In this document: positions 8,922-17,399 of the stretch, one piece after another
Layout: each line of letters starts with the position of its first letter
Numbering within the stretch: the first letter of the stretch is position 1
NCBI GenBank assembly: GCA_965212545.1
Contig: CBDBVB010000026.1
Span: 57,250-121,249, forward strand
From: JABDIP01 sp965212545
GTDB taxonomy: Bacteria > Pseudomonadota > Alphaproteobacteria > DSM-16000 > Inquilinaceae
Direction of reading: 5' to 3'
Length of the DNA stretch: 64,000 nt
Made by a program: the position numbers and the translations under genes
Notes under the pieces: generated by a model
Told to the model about the DNA's origin: nothing
What the model saw: only the letters and a program-made list of their open reading frames with translations
Database searches by the model: none

Positions 8922-9623
8922 ATGATGGACGACTCCTCCGATACCTACACGATGCTGATCTCCGGCCTGCCCAGCTCGGAGGCGATCTTCGTGGCCAAAC
9001 AGCCGCCCCTGTCCAGGCTCAAACTGGATCAGCGGCTGCGCGTGCTCACGCCGGAAGACGCCGAAATGTTGCAGCAGGTCGAGGACGCCCTGCAATGGGA
9101 TCGACTGCCGATCTCGCTCAGCGAAGACGAAATCGTCGAGCGCGGGCGCAATGCCCTGTTGCAGATCGAGAACGAGACCATCCAGCAAATCGTTCGCGAT
9201 CGGCTTGAGATCAGAACCTGCGTCGCCGCCCTGAGACGCCGCAACCGTGGCGAGGCGGCACCGGCGGCGGGGACGAAATGGGGCGTCGGACGATGGGTCG
9301 ATCACATCGCGCGAAACTGGACGGAGTCCGGATTCCGGCTCGATCTCACCTTCCCGTGGCTACGTGAGGCCGACCGGCTCATGAAGCAGGAGGAGACGGA
9401 GGCACTGGAGCGCCTCCTCCTGGAGCAGGCGTGGAAGAACATCGTGCGACAGACCGGAGAACATCTGTTCGATTTCGAGGCCGTCGTCATCTACGTCCTG
9501 AAATGGAACATCATCGATCGCTGGGTCAGATACAACGCGGAAGCCGCGGCAAGACGCTTCCGAGACCTGACCGAGGCCGCCTTGGGCGACTACGCGCAAC
9601 TGGAGTTTGAGGGAGAGGCTTGA
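8922..9623 (+). CDS. DUF2764 protein of bacterial V-ATPase operons (probable subunit C equivalent)
   Basis: A 233-residue soluble protein placed between subunits E and A, exactly where chlamydial and Bacteroidetes V-ATPase operons encode a DUF2764 protein. The start YTMLISGLPSS and the mid-region helical, charged pattern (RFRLDLTFPWLREADRLMKQEE) fit that family from memory. By position it probably replaces subunit C, the rotor-to-ring adaptor, which is otherwise missing; that role is inferred. A second ATG at 8925 is possible. The stop overlaps the start of subunit A (TGATG). Confidence 0.75.
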   Translation: MMDDSSDTYTMLISGLPSSEAIFVAKQPPLSRLKLDQRLRVLTPEDAEMLQQVEDALQWDRLPISLSEDEIVERGRNALLQIENETIQQIVRDRLEIRTCVAALRRRNRGEAAPAAGTKWGVGRWVDHIARNWTESGFRLDLTFPWLREADRLMKQEETEALERLLLEQAWKNIVRQTGEHLFDFEAVVIYVLKWNIIDRWVRYNAEAAARRFRDLTEAALGDYAQLEFEGEA

Positions 9624-11575
9624 TGGCCACGACGAAAAAAACGGGGCGGCCCCAGGCCGCGCAGGGCGGGGTGGCTGTCAAGGAGGCTCCCGCCGCCAAG
9701 CGGGCGGGGACAAGAGCCCGCACACGCAAGAGCGGCGGGCCCGCTGCCGCCGCGGAGACCGGGCCGGTCACGGCGCGGGTCGTGGCCGTCCAGGATGACC
9801 TTGTGGAGATCGAGGCGCAGATCGGCGCCGACGGCGAGCGGGCGCAGCTGGTCAAGAACGAGGTGATCCACATCTGCCCGAGCCAGTTGAACGAGCGCGG
9901 CGAACAGGAACGCCTGAAGGCCGAGATCCTGCGTGTGCGCGGCGCCTGTGCCGACGCGCAAGTCTACGAAAGCACCCAGGGCGTCGCGATCGGCGATCGG
10001 GTGGACCAATCCGGCGAATTGCTGTCGGTTGACCTGGGCCCTGGTCTACTTGGCCAGGTGTTCGACGGACTTCAGGCGCCATTGGCCAAGGTCGCGGCGG
10101 AATACGGCATCTTCCTGCCGCGTGGCGTCGACGTCCAGCCCCTGGACCCGACCAACAAATGGTCCTTCGTACCGGTCGTGAAGACCGGCGCGGCGGTGGT
10201 CGCCGGCGATACCCTCGGCACGGTCCAGGAGGGTCGGTTCAAGCACAAGATCATGGTGCCGTTCGATTGGCCTGGGGAGCTTCGCGTGACCTGGATCCAG
10301 GAGGGCAATTTCCACAATCACGAAGTCGTGGCCAAGCTGAAGGACAAATCCGGTCGGGAGCGGCCGGTATCGCTGACCCAGAAATGGCCGGTGCGACGTG
10401 GCCTGAGCAGCGGGCTGCAGAAGCGGACCCTGTCACGCCGGCTCTATCCGGAAGAGCCGCTGGTTACCAAACAGCGCCTGATCGACACATTCTTCCCAGT
10501 GGCGCGCGGGGGCACCGCCTGTATTCCGGGGCCGTTCGGCGCCGGCAAGACGGTGCTACAGAACGTCATCTCGCGGTACTCGGCGGTTGACGTCGTGATC
10601 GTGGTCGCATGCGGCGAGCGGGCCGGTGAGGTTGTCGAGACGATCAGCGAATTCCCCAAGATGAAGGACCCCGCCACCGGCGGCTCGCTGATGGACCGCA
10701 CGATCATCATCTGCAACACCTCATCGATGCCGGTCGCCGCGCGGGAAGCCTCCATCTATACCGGGCTGACGCTGGGCGAATACTACCGGCAAATGGGCTT
10801 CGAGGTCCTGCTGATCGCCGACTCCACCTCGCGGTGGGCGCAGGCGATGCGCGAGACATCGGGACGGCTGGAGGAGATTCCCGGCGAGGAAGGGTTCCCG
10901 GCCTATCTGGAATCGTCGATCAAGGGCGTATACGAGCGCGCGGGCGTGCTGCAGACCAATGACGGTTCGGTCGGCAGCCTGACCATGATCGGCACCGTGT
11001 CGCCGGCCGGCGGCAATTTCGACGAGCCGGTCACACAGTCGACGCTCTCCACCGTGAAGTCTTTCCTCGGCCTCTCCGCGGACCGTGCCTATAAGCGCTT
11101 CTACCCGGCTGTCGACCCTCTCATTTCATGGTCGCGCTATCTGGGCCAGCTTGCGGCCTGGTACGACGAGAACCTCGAGGTGGGCTGGACCAAGCGCGTC
11201 GAGGAGATGCAGGAATTGCTGCAGAAGGGCGAGGCGGTGCTTCAGATGATGCAGGTCACCGGCGAGGAGGGTGTCACCCTGGAAGACTTCGTGATCCAGC
11301 AGAAGGCGCAGTTCGTGGACATGGTCTACCTTCAGCAGGATGCCTTCGACGACGTTGATTCCGCAGTATCACTTGATAGGCAGAAGCTCACCTTCAACAA
11401 AGTCTATGGCCTGGTAAGCCGCGGCTATGCGTTCAAGGACAAGGCCGAAGCGCGCGATTACTTCACCCGTATCACCGGGCTGTTCAAGAACTTCAACTAC
11501 GCGGCGGAAGATGCACCCGCCTATGGCGATCTGCTGAAGCAGATCGACGACATGTCGGCGAGCGCACAGAAATAG
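9623..11575 (+). CDS. atpA: V-type ATP synthase/ATPase catalytic subunit A
   Basis: Catalytic A subunit of the V1 head, 650 residues. The Walker A loop GPFGAGKT is near 10530, followed by GERAGEVVE and LLIADSTSRWAQAMRE; the A-subunit-specific bulge region (KHKIMVPFDWPGELRVTWI) is present. The start is the ATG at 9623, overlapping the previous stop, with GGGAGAGG upstream; a TTG at 9620 is in frame. The first roughly 45 residues are a low-complexity Lys/Arg/Ala extension not typical of the family. It is the last gene of the operon. In chlamydial operons A precedes B, so here the order appears rotated. Confidence 0.95.
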   Translation: MATTKKTGRPQAAQGGVAVKEAPAAKRAGTRARTRKSGGPAAAAETGPVTARVVAVQDDLVEIEAQIGADGERAQLVKNEVIHICPSQLNERGEQERLKAEILRVRGACADAQVYESTQGVAIGDRVDQSGELLSVDLGPGLLGQVFDGLQAPLAKVAAEYGIFLPRGVDVQPLDPTNKWSFVPVVKTGAAVVAGDTLGTVQEGRFKHKIMVPFDWPGELRVTWIQEGNFHNHEVVAKLKDKSGRERPVSLTQKWPVRRGLSSGLQKRTLSRRLYPEEPLVTKQRLIDTFFPVARGGTACIPGPFGAGKTVLQNVISRYSAVDVVIVVACGERAGEVVETISEFPKMKDPATGGSLMDRTIIICNTSSMPVAAREASIYTGLTLGEYYRQMGFEVLLIADSTSRWAQAMRETSGRLEEIPGEEGFPAYLESSIKGVYERAGVLQTNDGSVGSLTMIGTVSPAGGNFDEPVTQSTLSTVKSFLGLSADRAYKRFYPAVDPLISWSRYLGQLAAWYDENLEVGWTKRVEEMQELLQKGEAVLQMMQVTGEEGVTLEDFVIQQKAQFVDMVYLQQDAFDDVDSAVSLDRQKLTFNKVYGLVSRGYAFKDKAEARDYFTRITGLFKNFNYAAEDAPAYGDLLKQIDDMSASAQK

Positions 11576-11830
11576 CTCCCTTGGGCGACGGCTGACACGC
11601 GCAGGCCACCCACACTGCCAGAAGAGTTCGCTGTCTCGTCGGATGGCGGGCTTTTCTGGCTGCCGGTCGGTGCCTGCGACCGCCCCGTACCGCCTTCTGC
11701 TGTGGCGGACTGACCCTGGGAGCAACTCCACGATAACCGCGCAGCGCCGATCCCTGGCGTCTCGGACCATGGGTCATACTGTCCGAGCGCGCCCGATTCG
11801 GCCGGCTATTCCAATCGGCGAGTTGTAAAT

Positions 11831-11850
11831 CGGAAAAAATCGATTTATTT
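11831..11850 (+). promoter_or_regulatory. Possible GntR operator upstream of malonyl-CoA decarboxylase
   Basis: An A/T-rich 20-mer centred on the palindrome AAATCGATTT lies just before the start codon of the decarboxylase gene. A closely similar 20-mer (CGGAAAAA..TCGAT..TTATTT, one gap on each side of the core) occurs in the divergent promoter at 22573-22592, in the same orientation relative to the gene downstream. The local GntR regulator could bind both. The gaps around the core and the A/T richness make coincidence possible, and the motif does not match the classical TGGTNNNACCA FadR type. Confidence 0.35.
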
Positions 11851-11856
11851 AAAGGA

Positions 11857-13197
11857 ATGGCCAGCACATCGGTTTTTAGCGAACTGATCGCATCGATTGC
11901 CGACCGCGGGCTCGGCATCATCGATCTCGGCCGGACCCGCGTCCAGGCGGCGACCGTCGAAGGGCTCGGCGAGCTGTGCGATCAATTGCTGAGTGGCCGC
12001 GGCGAGGCGTCTGGCATCGCATTGGCCAAGGAAATCCTGAAAGGCTACGGGTCGCTGGAGGCGAAGGAGCAGAAGAGCTTCTTCCAACGACTGGCGCGGG
12101 ATTTCTCGGCGCCGCCCGACGCCCTGTCCAACGCCGCATCCGCCTATCTAGCCGAGCCGTCAGACCGGCATGCGGCCGACATCGTTCGGGCCGCAGAGCC
12201 ACGCCGGCAGGAATTGCTCCGCCGACTAAACCACGCCCCGAACGGCACCCTCGGCCTGGTGCGCATGCGGCAGGACCTGCTGTCCCATCTGAAGGAATGC
12301 CCGGAACTGTCCACCGTCGACACCGATTTCGGTCACTTGTTCACATCGTGGTTCAACAGGGGATTTCTCGAGCTTCGCCGGATCGACTGGCGGACCTCCG
12401 CGGCGGTGCTCGAGAAGGTCATCGAATACGAAGCGGTGCACGCGATCTCGGGCTGGGACGAGCTTCGGGCACGCATCGACCCGCCGGACCGACGGCTCTA
12501 CGGGTTCTTTCATCCCAGCCTGGGAGACGAGCCGCTGATATTCGTCGAGGTGGCGCTGACCCGCGAGATGTCCGGCTCGGTGCAATCGATCCTCGCCAAG
12601 CGCCGCGACCGGCTCGAGCCCGAGGACGCCAAGACCGCAATGTTCTATTCGATCTCCAACTGCCAGGTCGGCCTGCGCGGCGTCTCGTTCGGGAACTTCC
12701 TGATCAAACAGGTCGTACAGGAATTGCAGCGCGAGTTGCCGGGGCTCAGGAGCTTCGCCACCCTGTCGCCGATCCCCGGATTCGCCCGATGGATCGCCCA
12801 TGCCCGCGGCGGTGACGGAAGCGGACTGAAGGCACCCACGGCAGCCGCCCTGTCGGCCCTTGACGAGGATGGCTGGTGGCGTGACCGGGCGCCCGCGACT
12901 CCAGCCCTGGAAAAGGCCCTGACCGGTATGGCCGCGCGCTATTTCCTGCTCGAGAAGGATGCCGACGGCCGGCCGATCGACCCGGTGGCACGCTTTCATC
13001 TCGGCAACGGCGCGCGGCTAGAGCGGATCAACTGGCTGGCGGACAAGAGCTCTCGCGGCCTGCGGCAGTCGCACGGCCTGATGGTCAACTATCTCTACAA
13101 GCTGGACGACATCGAGAAGAACCACGAGGCCTTCGCCAATGCGGCCACCGTCGCCGCGTCCGGCGCCGTGGCGCGCCTCGCCAAAGCGGCCGGCTGA
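11857..13197 (+). CDS. matA: Malonyl-CoA decarboxylase
   Basis: Converts malonyl-CoA to acetyl-CoA and CO2 (EC 4.1.1.9) in the cytoplasm. The 446-residue product has an N-terminal helical domain and a C-terminal GNAT-like catalytic domain. ATLSPIPGFARW contains the likely catalytic serine near residue 304, and FHLGNGARLERINWLAD the likely catalytic histidine near residue 381; both blocks are family hallmarks. AAAGGA directly abuts the ATG, an unusually short spacing, but no better start is seen. It is followed six bases later by the malonyl-CoA synthetase and then the GntR regulator, giving a matA-matB-matR order. The 281 bp upstream show no other gene. Confidence 0.93.
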   Translation: MASTSVFSELIASIADRGLGIIDLGRTRVQAATVEGLGELCDQLLSGRGEASGIALAKEILKGYGSLEAKEQKSFFQRLARDFSAPPDALSNAASAYLAEPSDRHAADIVRAAEPRRQELLRRLNHAPNGTLGLVRMRQDLLSHLKECPELSTVDTDFGHLFTSWFNRGFLELRRIDWRTSAAVLEKVIEYEAVHAISGWDELRARIDPPDRRLYGFFHPSLGDEPLIFVEVALTREMSGSVQSILAKRRDRLEPEDAKTAMFYSISNCQVGLRGVSFGNFLIKQVVQELQRELPGLRSFATLSPIPGFARWIAHARGGDGSGLKAPTAAALSALDEDGWWRDRAPATPALEKALTGMAARYFLLEKDADGRPIDPVARFHLGNGARLERINWLADKSSRGLRQSHGLMVNYLYKLDDIEKNHEAFANAATVAASGAVARLAKAAG

Positions 13198-13202
13198 CCC
13201 CA

Positions 13203-14741
13203 ATGCAATCGGACCCCATGTCGGCAAATCTCTATCAACACTTCGAGCAAAGCGCGCCGGCACCCGACACGCGTTTTCTCATCAAAACCGATGGGTCGGA
13301 AACCAGCTATGGCACGCTGTTCGATCAGGCCGGCCGCTATGCCACGGCGCTGGCGACGATGGGCGTCGTGCCCGGCGACCGGGTCGCGGTCCAGACGGCC
13401 AAGTCGGTGCAGTCGCTGTTCCTGTATCTCGGATGCCTGCGGGTCGGGGCGGTCTATCTGCCGCTCAATCCCGCTTACACCCCGGCGGAGATGGCCTATT
13501 TCCTGGGCGACGCCGAGCCGCGGATCCTGGTGTGCGATCCTCAAACGACCAACGAACTCCAGCCGGTGGCGGCCAGGACCGGCGTCGCCGAAGTGCTGAC
13601 CTTGGCAGCGGATGGCACCGGAACGCTGCCCGACCTCGCGGCCGCCGCCGCCGCCCCGGCACCGATCGTCTCGCGCGCCAGCGACGACCTCGCGGCCATC
13701 CTCTACACATCCGGGACGACCGGCCGTTCCAAGGGGGCGATGCTCAGCCATGGCAATTTGGCATCGAATGCCGAAACCCTGGTCCGACACTGGCGGATCG
13801 ACAGCGCCGACGTCCTGCTGCATGCGCTGCCGATCTTCCATACCCATGGGCTCTTCGTCGCCATCAGCACCACCTTGATGGCCGGCGCGTCGCTGATCTA
13901 CCTGCCGAGGTTCGACCTTGACCAGATCATCGAAGCCCTGCCACGCGCGACCACCATGATGGGCGTGCCGACCTTCTACACGCGATTGCTGTCGCGGCCG
14001 GATTTCGATCGGGACCGGTGCGCCCATATGCGACTGTTCGTTTCGGGATCGGCGCCACTGTCGGCCGAGACCCATGCCGAGTTCCTGGCGCGCACCGGCC
14101 ATGCGATCCTCGAGCGATACGGCATGACAGAGACCAACATGAACACCTCAAACCCTTATGAGGGCGAACGCCGGGCAGGAACCGTCGGTCTGCCTCTGCC
14201 GGGCGTCGAGATGCGGGTGACCGATCCCGATTCCGGGGTTCCGGTCTCGGCGGGCGATGTTGGCATGCTCGAAGTGCGCGGCCCCAATGTGTGCGCCGGC
14301 TATTGGCGCAACCCGGAAAAGACCCATGAAGACCTGCGTACCGACGGATTCTTCATCACCGGCGATCTGGGCCGTCTCGACGATCGCGGATATGTATCGA
14401 TCGTCGGGCGTTCGAAGGACCTGATCATCTCCGGCGGCTTCAATGTCTATCCGGCCGAAGTCGAAGCGGCGCTCGACGCGGTGCCGGGGATTGCGGAGTC
14501 GGCCGTCATCGGCGTACCGCACCCCGATCTGGGTGAAGGCGTCGCGGCAATGGTCGCGACCAAGGACGGCTGGGAACTCGACGAAGCCACGGTTCGAGGC
14601 GCGCTCGAAGCGACGCTGGCGGGCTACAAGCGCCCGAAGCGAGTGCTGTTCGTCGAGTCGTTGCCCCGCAATGCCATGGGCAAGATACAGAAGGCGGAAC
14701 TGCGCGCCTCACACAAGACGCTCTTCACGAAAGTCACATGA
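13203..14741 (+). CDS. matB: Malonyl-CoA synthetase (AMP-forming)
   Basis: ATP-dependent ligation of malonate to CoA, feeding the decarboxylase encoded just upstream. It is a 512-residue member of the ANL (acyl-CoA synthetase) superfamily: P-loop-like YTSGTTGRSKGAML near 13700, YGMTETNM near 14120, the hinge region GDLGRLDDRGYVSIVGRSKD near 14365, and the C-terminal catalytic lysine in NAMGKIQK near 14680. The MatB assignment over other acyl-CoA synthetases rests on the paired decarboxylase. The start could also be the ATG at 13218; neither has a strong RBS. Confidence 0.9.
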   Translation: MQSDPMSANLYQHFEQSAPAPDTRFLIKTDGSETSYGTLFDQAGRYATALATMGVVPGDRVAVQTAKSVQSLFLYLGCLRVGAVYLPLNPAYTPAEMAYFLGDAEPRILVCDPQTTNELQPVAARTGVAEVLTLAADGTGTLPDLAAAAAAPAPIVSRASDDLAAILYTSGTTGRSKGAMLSHGNLASNAETLVRHWRIDSADVLLHALPIFHTHGLFVAISTTLMAGASLIYLPRFDLDQIIEALPRATTMMGVPTFYTRLLSRPDFDRDRCAHMRLFVSGSAPLSAETHAEFLARTGHAILERYGMTETNMNTSNPYEGERRAGTVGLPLPGVEMRVTDPDSGVPVSAGDVGMLEVRGPNVCAGYWRNPEKTHEDLRTDGFFITGDLGRLDDRGYVSIVGRSKDLIISGGFNVYPAEVEAALDAVPGIAESAVIGVPHPDLGEGVAAMVATKDGWELDEATVRGALEATLAGYKRPKRVLFVESLPRNAMGKIQKAELRASHKTLFTKVT

Positions 14742-14781
14742 CGGGAGGCGGCTTGCCGCGTTCCCCGGGAAAGGTCGGACC

Positions 14782-15489
14782 ATGGATCAGAAAGTCGAGA
14801 TTGCCCCGTCCAACGATGGTTCGTCCCTGTCCCTCACCAGCCGGATCTACCATCGCATCCGGTCGGATATCATCGTTGGAGCGCTCGAACCCGGCTTAAA
14901 GCTGAAGATTGAGGAGCTACGCCAGAGCTACGGGACTGGCGCCAGCCCGGTACGCGAAGCGCTCAGCCTGTTGACCTCCGACCGGCTGGTGGAGCGTATC
15001 GATCAGCGCGGGTTCCGGGTCGCGCAAGTCAGTTCCGGGGCGTTCAACGAGCTTCTGAAGACCCGCTGCTGGCTCGAGGAACGGGCATTGCGCGAGTCGA
15101 TCGCCCATGGTGGCAAGGATTGGGAGGAAGGCGTCGTCCTTGCCCATTACCGCTTGTCGCGCACCCCCCGATCCACGACATCCAAGGCCTTCGTCGCCAA
15201 TGCCGAATGGGAGGAACTGCATCGGCAATTCCACAGGGCGCTGATCTCGGCCTGCGGCTCCGCCACCCTGATGCGGTTCTGCGAACAGCTCTATGACGAG
15301 AACATCCGCTATCGAAACCTGGCTGGCCCGTCGGCCTACCCGAAGCGCGACGTCAACAAGGAGCATGAAGACATCGTCACGGCGGCGCTGGACCGCGATG
15401 CGGACCTCGCGGTGGCCCGGCTGACATCCCATTACCAGGAAACCGGTGCGTTCCTGGCCGACCGGATCGGGTCTTCAGAACCCGATTGA
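14782..15489 (+). CDS. matR: GntR-family (FCD-type) transcriptional regulator, probable malonate-responsive MatR
   Basis: A 235-residue regulator with an N-terminal winged helix (IYHRIRSDIIVGALEPGLKL ... GTGASPVREALSLLTSDRL) and a helical C-terminal FCD ligand-binding domain (HRQFHRALISACGS, KEHEDIVTAALDRD). The longer frame opens inside matB; the ATG at 14782 gives the normal family length. It follows matB by about 40 bases and ends five bases from the convergent metallo-hydrolase gene. It probably senses malonate or malonyl-CoA; a similar A/T-rich element before matA and in the 22510/22655 divergent region could be its operator. Confidence 0.85.
   Translation: MDQKVEIAPSNDGSSLSLTSRIYHRIRSDIIVGALEPGLKLKIEELRQSYGTGASPVREALSLLTSDRLVERIDQRGFRVAQVSSGAFNELLKTRCWLEERALRESIAHGGKDWEEGVVLAHYRLSRTPRSTTSKAFVANAEWEELHRQFHRALISACGSATLMRFCEQLYDENIRYRNLAGPSAYPKRDVNKEHEDIVTAALDRDADLAVARLTSHYQETGAFLADRIGSSEPD
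15466..15486. terminator. Small inverted repeat at the end of matR, possible convergent terminator
   Basis: Perfect 7-bp arms ATCGGGT and ACCCGAT with a 7-base loop overlap the last matR codons, five to thirty bases from the convergent gene end at 15495. The position suits a shared transcription stop, but no T-run follows on either side, so support is weak. Confidence 0.25.
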
Positions 15490-15494
15490 GCCGG

Positions 15495-16457
15495 TCAGTC
15501 CTCCCACGGCGTCACGGTCACGCCGTCGTCCGCGATGGCGATCCGCATCAGGTCCTGGCCCATGGTTACGGGGCCGTCATAGGTGGTGCGCATCCGCTCC
15601 ATGATCTCGTCCGCACCGACCGGCGGGATCTGCCCGTTCGTGAGGGCGACCACATGCGTGAACACGGCCATCTTCGGCTGGGTCTCGGCGAAGACGCGGC
15701 CGGCATCCTCGGGCTCGATATGGTGGTCCATGATCCGCCGCCAGATCGGCGCGCTGTCCAACAGCTCCTGCCGCGCCGCGCCGATCGAGTGCACCAGCAG
15801 ATCGACGCCCTGGGACAGCTCGATCAAGCTGTCGACGCGTTTGGTATCGCCCGAGATCACCGCCGAACGCCCGTCATAGTCGATCCGGTATCCCAGGCTC
15901 GGGTTGATCAGCTCGCCGTGATTGTTGTCGAACGCGGTGATCGTGATGCCGTCCTGGTCATAGACGAGTCCCGCAGCGATATTCGTCGCTGCGATCCCGG
16001 CTGCGGTGCGCGACATGCCCTGGTCCTCGACTCGGGTGTCGACATCCCAGGCGTAAGCGGCCTGGAGATGGGTCATCAGGTTCTCGGTGCCCTCCGGCCC
16101 CATCACCACAAGCGGCTCGTCCCGCCGTCCGTAGGGACCTCGCAGCCAGCCGGTCAGCCAGATGTCCGGCACGCCGACCACATGATCGGAATGCAGGTGG
16201 GTCAGGATCAGGGCGTCGAGCTTGCCGAACGGCTTGCGGAGCTGCCACATGCGCTGGGTGGCGCCGCGACCGGCATCGAACAGGAACATCCTGCCGCCCA
16301 CCTCGACCAGCGTCGCCGGTCCGAAGCGGGTCATCAATGGAGGCGGTGTGCCGCTGCCAAGCAAGGTGACAGTGAAATCCTCATCAGCCCGCGCCGGGCC
16401 AATGGTCGATGTCAGTGACAGGGCCAAGCAGGCCAGCCCAACAAGTATTGCTCGCAT
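15495..16457 (-). CDS. Exported metallo-beta-lactamase-fold hydrolase (RNase Z/arylsulfatase-like group)
   Basis: A 320-residue protein with a clear Sec signal peptide (hydrophobic stretch, cleavage near ARA-DE, residue 24), so it acts in the periplasm. The mature part has LLGSGTPPP, a zinc site HLHSDHVVG near residues 86-94, SGDTKR, and FTHVV near the C-terminus, which together resemble RNase Z-like MBL hydrolases rather than beta-lactamases. As the last gene of the catabolic operon it may hydrolyse an ester or lactone of the imported substrate; that is an inference. It converges with matR. Confidence 0.75.
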   Translation of the reverse strand: MRAILVGLACLALSLTSTIGPARADEDFTVTLLGSGTPPPLMTRFGPATLVEVGGRMFLFDAGRGATQRMWQLRKPFGKLDALILTHLHSDHVVGVPDIWLTGWLRGPYGRRDEPLVVMGPEGTENLMTHLQAAYAWDVDTRVEDQGMSRTAAGIAATNIAAGLVYDQDGITITAFDNNHGELINPSLGYRIDYDGRSAVISGDTKRVDSLIELSQGVDLLVHSIGAARQELLDSAPIWRRIMDHHIEPEDAGRVFAETQPKMAVFTHVVALTNGQIPPVGADEIMERMRTTYDGPVTMGQDLMRIAIADDGVTVTPWED

Positions 16458-16504
16458 GAAGGTCCTCCCGAATGCGACGGGTTGTCCCCGCCTGGATATC
16501 GCGG

Positions 16505-17383
16505 CTACGGGCTCCCCTCCCGCGCCAGCGTGAAATCGAAATCGACCGTGAAGAACGGCGCTACGATGCGGCCCGCGGCCTCCAGGCCGGCCGGCAATTC
16601 GGCAAGATCGTCATGGCGCACATATTCCATCACCAGATCCTCGCGAACGCCGAACACGGCATCCTGGTCCAGATACGGATCGTCGCTCGGGAATACCTCC
16701 GTCACCAGCGTGCGGAAGCCCTCGGCCTCGACGATAAAATGCAGGTGCGACGGCCGCCACGGATCTCGTCCGGTGGCATGGAGAAGCTCGCCCACAGGGC
16801 CATCATCCGGGACCGTGTATGGCGCCGGGCGCACCGTGGTGAACGCATAATGCCCGTCCGCATCCGCCGTCATCCGGCCGCGCAGGCTATACTCGGCCTG
16901 TTCCGGATCCTGGTTCGAATAAAGCCCGTTCACGGCGGTCTGCCAGATCTCCAGAACCGCGCCGGGGATCGGCCGGCCCCCGGTATCCCGGATCTGCCCG
17001 GCGACGACGACCGTGGCGCCGGCATTGTCCGCTTTCAAGTCGCCGCCAACGGGAATCTCGGGCGCGCCGCGGATATGGAAAGGTCCCAGTACGCTCGAGG
17101 CGGTTGCTTCCGCCGGTGAGTTGACCATGTCGACCAAGGAAGACAGCCCGAGCACATCGGAGAACAGCACGAACTCGTTGCGGTTGGCATCGCTGATCTC
17201 GCCCGCCTTGACCAGCAGTTCGATGCCCTTGCGCCACTCAGCGTGGGTCAGACCGGTTTCCCTGACGAAGGCATGTACATGGTGCGCCAGACGCTCCAGG
17301 ATCAGGCGCAAGCGCGGATCGGTGTCGTCGGCGCAATAGCCGAGGAAGGTCTCGGTGAGGGTCTCCTTGGTGACGGTTCTCAT
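16505..17383 (-). CDS. Intradiol ring-cleavage dioxygenase (hydroxyquinol/catechol 1,2-dioxygenase type)
   Basis: Fe(III) dioxygenase that splits an aromatic diol between the hydroxyls to a cis,cis-muconate-type diacid. The 292-residue product has the N-terminal dimerisation helices of catechol/hydroxyquinol dioxygenases and the four expected ligands: Tyr155 (GLYSNQ), Tyr189 (PYTVP), His213 and His215 (RPSHLHF). The N-terminal sequence looks nearer to hydroxyquinol 1,2-dioxygenases, but the substrate cannot be fixed from sequence. It lies directly downstream of the TRAP permease and upstream of the exported hydrolase. Confidence 0.87.
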   Translation of the reverse strand: MRTVTKETLTETFLGYCADDTDPRLRLILERLAHHVHAFVRETGLTHAEWRKGIELLVKAGEISDANRNEFVLFSDVLGLSSLVDMVNSPAEATASSVLGPFHIRGAPEIPVGGDLKADNAGATVVVAGQIRDTGGRPIPGAVLEIWQTAVNGLYSNQDPEQAEYSLRGRMTADADGHYAFTTVRPAPYTVPDDGPVGELLHATGRDPWRPSHLHFIVEAEGFRTLVTEVFPSDDPYLDQDAVFGVREDLVMEYVRHDDLAELPAGLEAAGRIVAPFFTVDFDFTLAREGSP

Positions 17384-17399
17384 CGCGGCCTCCGTTGGC

